A stretch of DNA of 36,230 bases, taken from positions 1-36,230 of the forward strand of contig CAOJVB010000017.1 in assembly GCA_948444845.1 (NCBI GenBank), read 5' to 3'. The notes under the pieces were generated by a model. The model was not told the DNA's origin and searched no databases. It saw nothing but the letters and a program-made list of their open reading frames with translations. Position 1 is the stretch's first letter. Every line of letters starts with the position of its first letter. The translations under genes were made by a program, and so were the position numbers. Origin of the DNA: an uncultured Clostridiaceae bacterium. Its GTDB lineage: Bacteria > Bacillota > Clostridia > TANB77 > CAG-508. Positions 26,223 through 33,487 of this stretch are shown here, in pieces.

Positions 26223-26251
26223 ATCATTTCTCCATTTATTTTTATATTTGA

Positions 26252-26280
26252 ATTTTACTATAACATTTATAAGTTTACAA
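26252..26280 (-). promoter_or_regulatory. Promoter of the MFS transporter gene
   Basis: TTGTAA (26280-26275), 17 bp and TAAAAT (26257-26252) on the minus strand. Confidence 0.55.
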
Positions 26281-26305
26281 GTGTATTTTTAATTATTTAG
26301 TAAAA

Positions 26306-26369
26306 CGCACGTTAGGGACGGTCTTTAGCGTTCCGAATTCGGAACGCTAAAGACCGTCCCTAACGTGCG
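26306..26369. repeat. 64-bp perfect palindrome at the 3' end of dprA
   Basis: The 32-base half CGCACGTTAGGGACGGTCTT followed by TAGCGTTCCGAA is repeated in inverse with no spacer (centre GAATTC, 26335-26340). It contains the dprA stop codon and the last two codons before it. The GC-rich arms contrast with the AT-rich surroundings. GGGACG is shared with the hairpin family at 17965, 30146 and 31561. It could terminate dprA, but there is no T-tract. Confidence 0.9.
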
Positions 26370-27232
26370 AATTCTTCTAATATATCTTCTACATTTGTTA
26401 CTAATTTTGCACCTTGTTTTATTAATTCATTTGTTCCTTCTGAGTTTTTACTTAATATGTTTCCTGGTACTGCAAATACTTCTTTTCCTTGTTCCAGGGC
26501 AAAGTCTACTGTTATCATTGTTCCACTTTTCTTTTTTGCTTCTATTACTACTACTCCATTTGACATTCCACTTATTATTCGGTTTCTCGCTGGAAAATTC
26601 ATTTTTTGTGGTTTTGTTCCTACTATATATTCTGATATTATTGTTCCTCCATTTTTTATTATTTCTTTTGCTAATTCTTTGTTTTCTTCTGGATATATAT
26701 TATCTATAGAACTTCCTATTACTGCAATTGTTTTTCCTTTTGCTTTTAAAGTTTCTTTGTGCGCTATACTATCTATTCCCTTTGCTAGACCACTTATTGT
26801 TACTATGTTATTTTTTGAAATTTGGTATGATATATTTTTTGCTACTATTTCCCCATATTTTGTATGGTCTCTACAACCTATTATTGCTAAAGAAAATTCA
26901 TTTAATATGCTTTTATTCCCTTTAATATATAGTACTATAGGTTTATCATATATTATTTTTAGTCTTTCTGGGTAATATTTATCATATATATGTATTAGCT
27001 CTATATTATTTTGTTTCATATATGTTTCGTATCTTTCTAAGCCTATTCTATATTCTTCTTTTAATATTTGTTTTGCTGTTTCTTCTCCTATTCCTTCTAT
27101 TTTTAACAGTTCTTCTTTTGTCGCATTCCATATATTTTTTGGTGTTCTATATATTTCTAATAGTTTTTGTATTTTTATACTTCCTAATTTTTCTATTCTT
27201 GAAATCCATATCCAATATTGTATTTCGTTCAT
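26360..27232 (-). CDS. dprA: DNA-processing protein DprA
   Basis: 290 residues. DprA loads RecA onto single-stranded DNA taken up during transformation. N-terminal helix-hairpin-helix-like part (1-65, IEGIGEETAKQI), then the Rossmann-fold core with AIIGCRDHTKYG, TISGLAKGIDSIAH, GSSIDNIYPEEN, ARNRIISGMS and GTMITVDFALEQGKEVFAVPG. The C-terminal winged-helix domain of longer DprA proteins is missing, as in Bacillus. The start ATG follows AAGGAAGGTTAATTT. The last codons and stop (FAR, TAG) come from the 64-bp palindrome, so the original end may have been replaced. Presence of dprA alone does not show competence. Confidence 0.95.
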   Translation of the reverse strand: MNEIQYWIWISRIEKLGSIKIQKLLEIYRTPKNIWNATKEELLKIEGIGEETAKQILKEEYRIGLERYETYMKQNNIELIHIYDKYYPERLKIIYDKPIVLYIKGNKSILNEFSLAIIGCRDHTKYGEIVAKNISYQISKNNIVTISGLAKGIDSIAHKETLKAKGKTIAVIGSSIDNIYPEENKELAKEIIKNGGTIISEYIVGTKPQKMNFPARNRIISGMSNGVVVIEAKKKSGTMITVDFALEQGKEVFAVPGNILSKNSEGTNELIKQGAKLVTNVEDILEEFAR

Positions 27233-27305
27233 AAATTAACCTTCCTTTTCCTATTAATTATGTATTAAAAATATTTATCTTTTTCCTAATTTATAGGATT
27301 ATTTA

Positions 27306-27437
27306 TTATATATTTTTTATTTCCAAGTATTCTTTTTCATTCCTAATTATATGTTCATAATAATTTCTTTGCCATATAGAATATCCTACCTATTTTGTAA
27401 CTAATGATTTATAATTATTTACTATTTGTCCTACTGT
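27306..27437 (-). pseudogene. Remnant of a REP-associated/IS200-like (Y1) transposase, C-terminal part
   Basis: In one minus-strand frame the sequence reads VGQIVNNYKSLVTK, an in-frame TAG, then VGYSIWQRNYYEHIIRNEKE and LEIKNI before a stop. WQRNYYEHIIR followed by E-x-E is a hallmark of the C-terminal part of RAYT-type transposases (PF01797 family), and G-x-I-x-x-x-YKS-x-V-TK precedes it in intact proteins. Only about 44 codons remain, with no catalytic HUH motif, no start and an internal stop, so it is dead. It lies between dprA and folD, near several REP-like palindromes. Identification is from remembered family motifs and should be confirmed by search. Confidence 0.75.
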
Positions 27438-27451
27438 AAATTAAATATTGT

Positions 27452-27492
27452 TCAAATAAAAACAAAAAGAAGGCATTTATTTTTGCCCCCTT
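27452..27492 (-). terminator. Terminator of folD
   Basis: On the minus strand AAGGGGGCA pairs with TGCCTTCTT (two G-U pairs; 27492-27484 with 27475-27467), followed by TTTTGTTTTTATTT. It lies 14 bp past the folD stop. Confidence 0.7.
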
Positions 27493-27506
27493 ATTTAATT
27501 TTATTA

Positions 27507-28352
27507 TTATTTTAAATATTCTGCTGCTATTACTACATTGTGCAGTAGCATTGCTATTGTCATTGGTCCTACTCCGCCTGGTACTGGTGTTATGTAGGAT
27601 GCTTTTTTTGCTACTTCTTCAAAATCTACATCTCCTACTACTTCTCCTGTTTCTAGTCTGTTTATTCCTACGTCTATTACTACTGCTCCTTGTTTTACCA
27701 TATTTTCAGTTACATATTTTGGTTTTCCTATTGCCGATATTAGTATGTCTGCTTTTTTTGTTATTTCTTCTAAGTTTTTTGTTTTTGAATGGCATATTGT
27801 TACTGTTGCATCTTTATTTAGTAAGCTTTGCGCTAGTGGTTTTCCTACTATGTTACTTCTTCCTAAAATTACTACATTTGCTCCTTGTAATTCTATTTTA
27901 TATTCTTCTAGCATTTTTATTATTCCATATGGTGTACATGATATAAAGGTTTTTCTATTTAGTGCTAGCCTTCCTATATTTATTGGATGAAAACCATCTA
28001 CATCTTTTCTATAATCTATTGTTTGAAAAGCTTTGTATATGTCCAAATGTTTTGGAATTGGACTTTGAAGTAGTATTCCATGTATATCTTTTCTTTCATT
28101 TAACTTTCTTATTAATTCTAATAGCTCGTCCATTTCTATATTTGCATTTAATATAAATTCTTCATATTCAATTCCTACTTCATTACATGCTTTACTTTTA
28201 TTTTTTACATATATTTTTGATGCTTTATCTTCTCCTACCATTATTACTGCAAGTCTTGGTTTTATGCCTTTTTTCTGTAGCTCTTGTACTTTTTCTTTGA
28301 CTTGCATTCTTATTTTTATTGATAGCTCTTTTCCATTTATTATAGTTGCCAT
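27507..28352 (-). CDS. folD: Bifunctional methylenetetrahydrofolate dehydrogenase/cyclohydrolase FolD
   Basis: 281 residues. It interconverts methylene-, methenyl- and formyl-tetrahydrofolate for one-carbon supply. The catalytic YVKNK has Y48 and K52; LLQSPIPKH, DVDGFHPINIGRL, the nucleotide-binding VVILGRSNIVGKPLA and PGGVGPMTIAMLLHN are all conserved. The start ATG 28352 gives the normal N-terminus MATIINGKEL, but no Shine-Dalgarno sequence is seen in the 20 bp upstream, which is unusual in this window. A consensus promoter lies at 28460-28488, leaving a leader of about 100 nt without a recognisable riboswitch. Confidence 0.97.
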   Translation of the reverse strand: MATIINGKELSIKIRMQVKEKVQELQKKGIKPRLAVIMVGEDKASKIYVKNKSKACNEVGIEYEEFILNANIEMDELLELIRKLNERKDIHGILLQSPIPKHLDIYKAFQTIDYRKDVDGFHPINIGRLALNRKTFISCTPYGIIKMLEEYKIELQGANVVILGRSNIVGKPLAQSLLNKDATVTICHSKTKNLEEITKKADILISAIGKPKYVTENMVKQGAVVIDVGINRLETGEVVGDVDFEEVAKKASYITPVPGGVGPMTIAMLLHNVVIAAEYLK

Positions 28353-28459
28353 TTTATTTGATATATAATAACTTTTAAAGTTAAATATTTTTTCCTTTCA
28401 TTTAATTTTGATTTTTCAAAACTTTCTTAATTTAAATTATTTTTCCCTTTTACTTTTTT

Positions 28460-28488
28460 ATTTTAATATTTTTTTTACAAATTGTCAA
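28460..28488 (-). promoter_or_regulatory. Promoter of folD
   Basis: A perfect TTGACA (28488-28483), 17 bp and TAAAAT (28465-28460) on the minus strand. Confidence 0.75.
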
Positions 28489-28501
28489 CTTTTTTATGTA
28501 G

Positions 28502-28526
28502 CCTTGATAAATAAAATTTATCAAGG
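28502..28526 (-). terminator. Hairpin after the Cys-rich small membrane protein gene
   Basis: A 10-bp perfect stem CCTTGATAAA/TTTATCAAGG with a 5-nt loop, 11 bp past the stop. No T-tract follows on the minus strand, so it may be a stabilising hairpin rather than a terminator. Confidence 0.45.
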
Positions 28527-28537
28527 TCTTGTGCTAA

Positions 28538-28759
28538 TTAGCATCTTTTTCTACAGCAAATAAGCATTATTATTCTTATGATAATTAACACTAATAATAT
28601 AATAGCTATTGCTATAAATGCTCCTGCACCTAATAGTGCAAGTAAACCAGTAAGTGCACCTAAGATTACACCTAAAATGAAGGCAAATAAAACTATTAGT
28701 ACAAATAATATTATATCAATACAGCATTTTCTTTTTTTGCAGCATTCTTCTTCAAACAT
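28538..28759 (-). CDS. Small Cys-rich membrane protein, function unknown
   Basis: 73 residues. ATG 28759 is chosen because AGGAGG lies 8 nt upstream; an in-frame GTG at 28768 overlaps that site. Cysteines cluster at both ends: ECCKKRKCC near the start and ICCRKRC at the end. Between them is a long hydrophobic stretch (about 16-66) with a Gly/Ala-rich middle (LGALTGLLALLGAGAFIAIA), enough for two helices that would place both Cys clusters on the same side, presumably the cytoplasm given the Lys/Arg. The paired clusters could bind metal or form disulfides; this is inference. The transcript appears to begin with a hairpin abutting the ribosome binding site. Confidence 0.75.
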   Translation of the reverse strand: MFEEECCKKRKCCIDIILFVLIVLFAFILGVILGALTGLLALLGAGAFIAIAIILLVLIIIRIIMLICCRKRC

Positions 28760-28772
28760 ATTTGTCACCTCC

Positions 28773-28798
28773 TAATAGTATTTAAATAAATACTATTA
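28773..28798 (-). promoter_or_regulatory. Leader hairpin abutting the ribosome binding site
   Basis: TAATAGTATTTA (28773-28784) and TAAATACTATTA (28787-28798) form a perfect 12-bp stem with a 2-nt loop in DNA. On the minus strand it ends directly at the GGAGG of the 73-residue gene. It lacks a T-tract, so it is a poor terminator for dinB; it could protect the 5' end of the mRNA or tune translation. Confidence 0.45.
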
Positions 28799-28802
28799 AT
28801 AT

Positions 28803-28831
28803 ATAATATGCTTAAGTTAATGCTTGGTTAA
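28803..28831 (-). promoter_or_regulatory. Probable promoter of the Cys-rich membrane protein gene
   Basis: TTAACC (28831-28826), 17 bp and TATTAT (28808-28803) on the minus strand. The predicted start (about 28797) coincides with the first base of the leader hairpin. Confidence 0.4.
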
Positions 28832-28836
28832 TGTTT

Positions 28837-30042
28837 TTAGTCTTTAAATTTAATATTTTTGTCCACGTTCATTTTTCCTGCTCTGGTTATTTTGTCATAA
28901 CCATATTTTTCTTTTAATGTATCTACTACTTTATCTAACTTGCTCTGCTTTTTAGATGTGTTATCAAACAGTGAAAGTTGTACTTCTTCTTTATTACTTA
29001 GTTTATCTACTCTTACTCCTATTAGCCTTATTGGCTCTTTTTTATATAGTTCATATAATAATTTCTTTGCTTCTTCTATAATTATTTTTGTATTATCTGT
29101 TGGCATCATTAGCTTTCTTTGATGTGAATATACTTTAAATTCATTTGTTTTTATTTGTACATTTACTACTTCTGTAAGCATATTATAGCTTCTTAAACGA
29201 TATGCTACTTGTTCTACTAATGCTACCAAAACTTCTTCTATTTTTTCTATATTTGAATAGTCATATGGCAATGTTATTGAGTTTCCTATTCCTTTTGGTT
29301 TTTCTTCTTCGTATATAACTTCACTAGTATCTATTCCATTTGCATATTCCCATATCATTTTTCCATATTTCCCAAATGATTTTATCATATAGCTTTGTTC
29401 TTTTTTTGCTAAATCTTTTATTGTTTTTATTCCCATTTTATATAACTTTGGCAAACTTTTCTTTCCTACCATAAATAGCTCTGACACTGGTAAGTTCCAC
29501 ATTTTTGTTTCTATTTCTTCTTTAAATAATGTATGCACTCTATCTGGCTTTTGAAAGTCTGATGCCATTTTTGCTAAAAGTTTATTATGTGCTACTCCTA
29601 TATTTACAGTAACCCCCAACTCCTCTTTTACTCTTTTATTTATTTCATATGCTATTTGTAATAATGTTTTCCCTTTTGGCATATAGCCTGTCATGTCCAT
29701 AAAACATTCGTCTATTGAAAAACGCTCTATTTTTTCTGTGTATTGTAATAATAAGTTATATAATGCATTTGAATATTTTTTATATACTGCAAAATCACTT
29801 TTATATATTTGTAAGTTTGGACATTTTTTTCTTGCAAAATATATTGGTTCTCCTGTTTGTATTCCTACTTTTTTTGCTAAATTGCTTTTTGCTAATACTA
29901 TTCCATGCCTGTTGTCTTCATCCCCACCTATTATTGAAGGAATTGTTCTTATATCTAAACTTTCTCCTTTTTTTAGCATTTCTACTGCTGTCCATGATAA
30001 AAATGCATTATTAACATCTACATGTAATATTTGTTTTTCCAT
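28837..30042 (-). CDS. dinB: Y-family DNA polymerase (DinB/Pol IV-like)
   Basis: 401 residues. It is a low-fidelity polymerase for translesion synthesis. The palm motif HVDVNNAFLSW holds the first metal-binding Asp; the second is SIDECFMDMTGY, with the catalytic Asp-Glu pair. The DVNNAFLSW form, with a single Phe where Pol IV has FF, is a variant common in clostridial relatives as I recall. The fingers region GIVLAKSNLAKKVGI, helix-hairpin-helix (MVGKKSLPKLYKMGI) and little-finger domain follow. The C-terminus has QLSLFDN, a likely beta-clamp binding motif (QLxLF). The start ATG 30042 follows GTTAGGTGTTAAAT. A LexA-type box in its promoter predicts SOS control. Confidence 0.93.
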   Translation of the reverse strand: MEKQILHVDVNNAFLSWTAVEMLKKGESLDIRTIPSIIGGDEDNRHGIVLAKSNLAKKVGIQTGEPIYFARKKCPNLQIYKSDFAVYKKYSNALYNLLLQYTEKIERFSIDECFMDMTGYMPKGKTLLQIAYEINKRVKEELGVTVNIGVAHNKLLAKMASDFQKPDRVHTLFKEEIETKMWNLPVSELFMVGKKSLPKLYKMGIKTIKDLAKKEQSYMIKSFGKYGKMIWEYANGIDTSEVIYEEEKPKGIGNSITLPYDYSNIEKIEEVLVALVEQVAYRLRSYNMLTEVVNVQIKTNEFKVYSHQRKLMMPTDNTKIIIEEAKKLLYELYKKEPIRLIGVRVDKLSNKEEVQLSLFDNTSKKQSKLDKVVDTLKEKYGYDKITRAGKMNVDKNIKFKD

Positions 30043-30064
30043 ATTTAACACCTAACTCTATTAT

Positions 30065-30093
30065 ATTATAAACATTTGTTCTGCATTTGTCAA
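30065..30093 (-). promoter_or_regulatory. Consensus dinB promoter with embedded LexA box
   Basis: A perfect TTGACA (30093-30088), 17 bp and TATAAT (30070-30065) on the minus strand. The spacer holds AGAACAAATGTTTA (30082-30069), matching the Firmicutes LexA/DinR box CGAACRNRYGTTYG except for the outermost bases. LexA bound there would block RNA polymerase directly. Confidence 0.8.
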
Positions 30094-30145
30094 GTTGTTT
30101 TTACAACAATTTTATTATTTATGAGCCAATGGCTTACTTTTGTCT

Positions 30146-30187
30146 AAAAAAAGGAAAGATTTGGGACGCATCAAAAACTTTCCTTTT
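30146..30187 (+). repeat. GGGACG hairpin repeat, copy 1 of an inverted pair
   Basis: GGAAAG (30153-30158), the core ATTTGGGACGCATCAAAAA and CTTTCC (30178-30183) with A/T-tract ends. It differs from the copy at 17978-18019 by one base in the core. Its exact 42-base inverse lies at 30219-30260. Confidence 0.8.
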
Positions 30188-30218
30188 TTATTTAAAGTTT
30201 AAAAAATAATGCAAAAAT

Positions 30219-30268
30219 AAAAGGAAAGTTTTTGATGCGTCCCAAATCTTTCCTTTTTTTACAGCCCC
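30219..30268 (-). repeat. GGGACG hairpin repeat, copy 2 (inverted) with ACAGCCCC end
   Basis: An exact inverse of 30146-30187 over 42 bases, then ACAGCCCC (30261-30268) as at 18023-18030. The two copies could pair with each other or fold separately. They lie just past the rseP stop (30282) and probably end that operon; no other terminator is seen. Confidence 0.8.
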
Positions 30269-30281
30269 TTTTTAGCCCTTA

Positions 30282-31541
30282 TTAAAATATTCTTAGTATA
30301 TCGTTATACGTCACATATAAAGCTAATACTATTAGTAAAGCAAAACCTAATAATTGCAAATTTATTTCTGTATTTTGCTTTAATTTTTTTCCTCGGATGG
30401 CTTCTAATAATAGTAGTACAAATTTTCCACCATCTAGTGCTGGGAATGGTAGTAGATTTGTTACTCCTAATGATAAACTTATTAGTGCTAGTAGGTATAC
30501 AAAGTCTTCTAGTCCACTTGTATTTGCTACTGCTTCTGATATTCCTAGTGGTCCCATCATTTGATCTAGTCCTACGTTTCCTGTGAATAACATTTTTAAA
30601 TTATCAGTTATAGTCATTATGAAATCTCTTGTTCCATATAATGCATAATGCATATTATTTGGTATATTGTTTTTTGCTGGTTTAAATTGTACCCCTATAT
30701 AATAGGCATATATTGTGTCTGGTATAATTTCTATTTCTATACTTTCATTTCCTCTTTTTACTGTAAATGTTAACTTTTCATTATCTTTACTTGAACTAAT
30801 TGCATTTACTATATCTTCTCTCGTTTTTACTTCTATTCCATTTATTTTTTCTATCCTATCATTTGCTTTTAAACCTTGTTTTTCTGCGATACTTCCTTTT
30901 TCTACTGTAACTATTTTAGTAGAGCTATCTCCACTTTTTAAATATATTCCTGTGCTTTTATTTTCTTGTCTTGTTGGTATTAATGTAATTTCTTGTTGCT
31001 CACCATTTCTTTTTATTATAATTTTTAACTCTTCTCCATTAGATTTATTTAGTATTTTATCTATATCCGATTTTACGTTTATTTTTTTATTATTTATCTT
31101 TATAATTTCGTCTCCTGATATTATTCCACTTTGCTCTGCTGCATATTCTGGCATAGTTCTCTCTACAATAAGTGAGGTATTATTTCCTATACTTGACATT
31201 AATATAAAATATACAATCAATCCAAATATAATATTTACAATTCCACCTGCTAATATTATGGCCATTCTTTTGGGTATAGAAGCTTCACTAAATGAATTTT
31301 TACTTTCTACTCGTTCTTCTTCACCTTCTAAGTTTACAAAGCCACCAAGCGGTATTAACCTTAAAGCATATTTAGTTTCTTTTCCTTGTTTTCTCCATAT
31401 CTTTGGTCCAAACCCTATTGCAAATTCATTTACTTTTACCTTACACAGTTTTGCTACAATAAAATGACCTCCTTCATGGATTAATATGAGAAAGCCTAGT
31501 AAAAATATTACTTTTAGAACTATTATTATAAAATTAATCAA
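30282..31541 (-). CDS. rseP: RseP/RasP site-2 intramembrane zinc metalloprotease
   Basis: 419 residues. It cleaves membrane-bound anti-sigma factors and signal-peptide remnants within the membrane. HEGGH (H22, E23, H26) in the first helix is the zinc site. Two PDZ-like regions follow (about 115-190 and 190-265, the second with GSIAEKQGLKANDRIEKING), then NLLPFPALDGGK, with the third zinc ligand Asp, near residue 370. The start is TTG 31541: AAAGGAAG lies 7 nt upstream and no ATG is available, so the family's normal N-terminus begins at TTG. It is the last gene of the pyrH operon; dxr, usually between cdsA and rseP, is missing. Confidence 0.95.
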   Translation of the reverse strand: MINFIIIVLKVIFLLGFLILIHEGGHFIVAKLCKVKVNEFAIGFGPKIWRKQGKETKYALRLIPLGGFVNLEGEEERVESKNSFSEASIPKRMAIILAGGIVNIIFGLIVYFILMSSIGNNTSLIVERTMPEYAAEQSGIISGDEIIKINNKKINVKSDIDKILNKSNGEELKIIIKRNGEQQEITLIPTRQENKSTGIYLKSGDSSTKIVTVEKGSIAEKQGLKANDRIEKINGIEVKTREDIVNAISSSKDNEKLTFTVKRGNESIEIEIIPDTIYAYYIGVQFKPAKNNIPNNMHYALYGTRDFIMTITDNLKMLFTGNVGLDQMMGPLGISEAVANTSGLEDFVYLLALISLSLGVTNLLPFPALDGGKFVLLLLEAIRGKKLKQNTEINLQLLGFALLIVLALYVTYNDILRIF

Positions 31542-31560
31542 ATTTATTCTTCCTTTCGTA

Positions 31561-31666
31561 TTAGAAGTTGGAAGTTGGAAAGATTTGGTGAAAGATTTGG
31601 AAAGTTTTGGGACGTGTCAAATCTTTCCAAATCTTTCACCAAATCTTTCCAACTTCCAACTTCTAA
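31561..31666. repeat. 106-bp palindrome with perfect 44-bp arms between cdsA and rseP
   Basis: Arms 31561-31604 and 31623-31666 are perfectly complementary; the 18-nt centre reads TTTTGGGACGTGTCAAAT. Each arm contains AGTTGGAAGTTGGAAAG and two copies of AAAGATTTGG. The centre, GGAAAG-N4-GGGACG-N4-TC-N4-CTTTCC, is the same core as at 17990 and 30158. The cdsA stop (31663-31665) lies in one arm. Confidence 0.9.
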
Positions 31667-32466
31667 ATCCACATTAATAAAGCATATGCAAATGGTGCTA
31701 AAAATATTAAACTATCTATTCTGTCTAACATTCCTCCATGTCCTGGTATAATATTGCTAAAATCTTTTATATCCACATATCTTTTTATACTTGATGCCGC
31801 AAAGTCTCCTATTTGTCCTATTAGACTTAGAGCTATTGCTATTATACTTATGATATAATATGAAATTTCCATTCCCCAGAATTTGTTTGCTATATATGTA
31901 TATATGAGTATTAATACAACTGCTCCTATTGTTCCTCCTGTGCAGCCTTCTATTGACTTTTTAGGACTTACTTTACTAAATTTGTGCTTTCCAATTAATT
32001 TTCCTGTAAAATATGCAAATATATCTGTTCCCCATGCTGCTATTATAGCATACCATATTAGTATATTTCCATTATCTAATCCATTTATAAGTGCTATACA
32101 TATTATAGGAAATATTATATATACAATTCCGAAAAATGTATATACTATATCTTTAAAGTTTGTTTTCATATTTGTTATTATTACTTGTAAAAATAGTATT
32201 AGCAATATAAATGGAATTGCTAATATTGCTGAAGTACCTAGACATTTTTGTGGTAATATATGTATTAAAGCTATACTTATACAGCTTATATATCCTAGCC
32301 ATCTTACTGGATCACATTTACTTTTTATGGCATTTGTATATTCATGCATTGTTAAAATTGCAATTGTTGTAAACGCTATATCTACTATATATTTATTTCT
32401 TATTAACAGTATTATTAGTACTATTGGAAAACCTAATAATGCTGAGGTATACCTCTTCCACTCCAT
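31663..32466 (-). CDS. cdsA: Phosphatidate cytidylyltransferase
   Basis: 267 residues. It makes CDP-diacylglycerol from phosphatidate and CTP, the entry to phospholipid synthesis. Seven to eight membrane segments are visible. The family signature is clear near the end: SPKKSIEGCTGG and GHGGMLDRIDSLIFLAPFAY, with the conserved Asp residues of the S-x-K-R/D-x-x-D-type site. ATG 32466 is chosen, with AAAGGA 9 nt upstream; ATG 32475 sits right against that site. It lies 198 bp after uppS and probably shares its transcript. The leader between them holds no recognised element. Confidence 0.95.
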   Translation of the reverse strand: MEWKRYTSALLGFPIVLIILLIRNKYIVDIAFTTIAILTMHEYTNAIKSKCDPVRWLGYISCISIALIHILPQKCLGTSAILAIPFILLILFLQVIITNMKTNFKDIVYTFFGIVYIIFPIICIALINGLDNGNILIWYAIIAAWGTDIFAYFTGKLIGKHKFSKVSPKKSIEGCTGGTIGAVVLILIYTYIANKFWGMEISYYIISIIAIALSLIGQIGDFAASSIKRYVDIKDFSNIIPGHGGMLDRIDSLIFLAPFAYALLMWI

Positions 32467-32664
32467 GTTTTTCATTCCTTTAATTTTATTTTATTTAATA
32501 TCTCATACTTTTATATTTGCTATGCAAGTTGCTGTAGTGTATTTGTTGCAATTCACAGTATCGCTATTAAAATCCGCTCCCAGTAAGCAATATATTTTAC
32601 TTATTTCGTGGTAATGCAGAAAAAAGTCTTGTAAATTGTAACTTCCATTCAATATAAGATACGT

Positions 32665-33372
32665 TTATTGTGCTCCGAATTTTCTATTCCTATTTTGATA
32701 TATTTCTATTGCATAATCTAAGTCTGCTTCATTAAAATCTGGCCATTTTTTTTCTATGAATAAGTATTCTGAATATACCGCTTGCCATGTCAAAAATCCG
32801 CTTGTTCGTATTTCTCCACTTGTTCGTATTACTAAGTCTGGATCAGGCTGTCCTTCTGTGTATAAAGCATTTGAAATAGTTTCTTCTGTAATATCTTCTA
32901 TTTGTAGTTCATTTTCTTTAACTTTTTTAGCTATCTTCTTTGTAGCTTTTATAATTTCATCTCTTCCACCATAGTTTAAAGCAATATTAAAAGTAACACC
33001 AGTATTATCTTTTGTTCTTTCCATACATTTTGCTATACTTTTTTGCATTCCTTCTGATAGTGCTGATATATCTCCTAATATTTTCACTTTTATATTCTCA
33101 GTATCTGCTCTTTTACTGTAGTCATCTAAATATGTTTGAAGTAGTAACATTAAAGCTCCTACTTCTTCTTTTGTTCTTTTCCAGTTTTCTGTTGAAAATG
33201 CATATACTGTTATGTATTGTAATCCTATTTTATTTGCATATCGTACAATTTTTTCTAAAGTTTTTGCACCTTGCTTATGTCCTTGTTTTATATCTAAGCC
33301 TTTTTCTTTTGCCCATCTACGATTGCCATCCATTATAATAGCAATGTGTTTTGGCATGTTTGATTCATTCAT
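32665..33372 (-). CDS. uppS: Undecaprenyl (polyprenyl) diphosphate synthase
   Basis: 235 residues. A cis-prenyltransferase that makes the lipid carrier for peptidoglycan. IAIIMDGNRRWAKEKG has the catalytic D15; FSTENWKR and NYGGRDEI are conserved. The C-terminal signature reads DLVIRTSGEIRTSGFLTWQA, then YSEYLFIEKKWPDF; the common form is GEQRLSNFLLWQ, so the loop has an unusual EIRTSG. ATG 33372 is chosen because AAAGG lies 8 nt upstream; the in-frame GTG at 33381 overlaps that site. In operon order pyrH-frr-uppS-cdsA-rseP. Confidence 0.96.
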   Translation of the reverse strand: MNESNMPKHIAIIMDGNRRWAKEKGLDIKQGHKQGAKTLEKIVRYANKIGLQYITVYAFSTENWKRTKEEVGALMLLLQTYLDDYSKRADTENIKVKILGDISALSEGMQKSIAKCMERTKDNTGVTFNIALNYGGRDEIIKATKKIAKKVKENELQIEDITEETISNALYTEGQPDPDLVIRTSGEIRTSGFLTWQAVYSEYLFIEKKWPDFNEADLDYAIEIYQNRNRKFGAQ

Positions 33373-33420
33373 TTTTTTCACCTTTCTTTGAAATTGGATA
33401 TCGGAAGTAGGAGGTCAGAA

Positions 33421-33470
33421 ATTTAGAGTAATTTCTTCGAAGAGCAGGGTGCCGAAGGCGGCCCCCTACA
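33421..33470 (-). repeat. REP-like palindrome with GTAG between frr and uppS
   Basis: Left flank TTTAGAGTAATTTCTTCGAAG (33422-33442, shared with 19085 and, in part, 10941), then GCCGAAGGC (33451-33459) in a GC-rich island and CTAC at 33466-33469. The stem is less perfect than in other copies. Upstream, GGAAGTAGGAGGTCAGAAA (33403-33421) matches the repeat at 19054. Confidence 0.5.
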
Positions 33471-33487
33471 ATTTTGTTAAATTATAT

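Noticed and set aside
28353..28460. Tetrahydrofolate riboswitch in the folD leader
   Set aside because: The leader is A/T-rich with no conserved pseudoknot-like motifs of that class.
32525..32614. Possible small plus-strand peptide (MQVAVVYLLQF...) between cdsA and uppS
   Set aside because: It has no ribosome binding site or promoter and reads as chance in a leader; no known motif.
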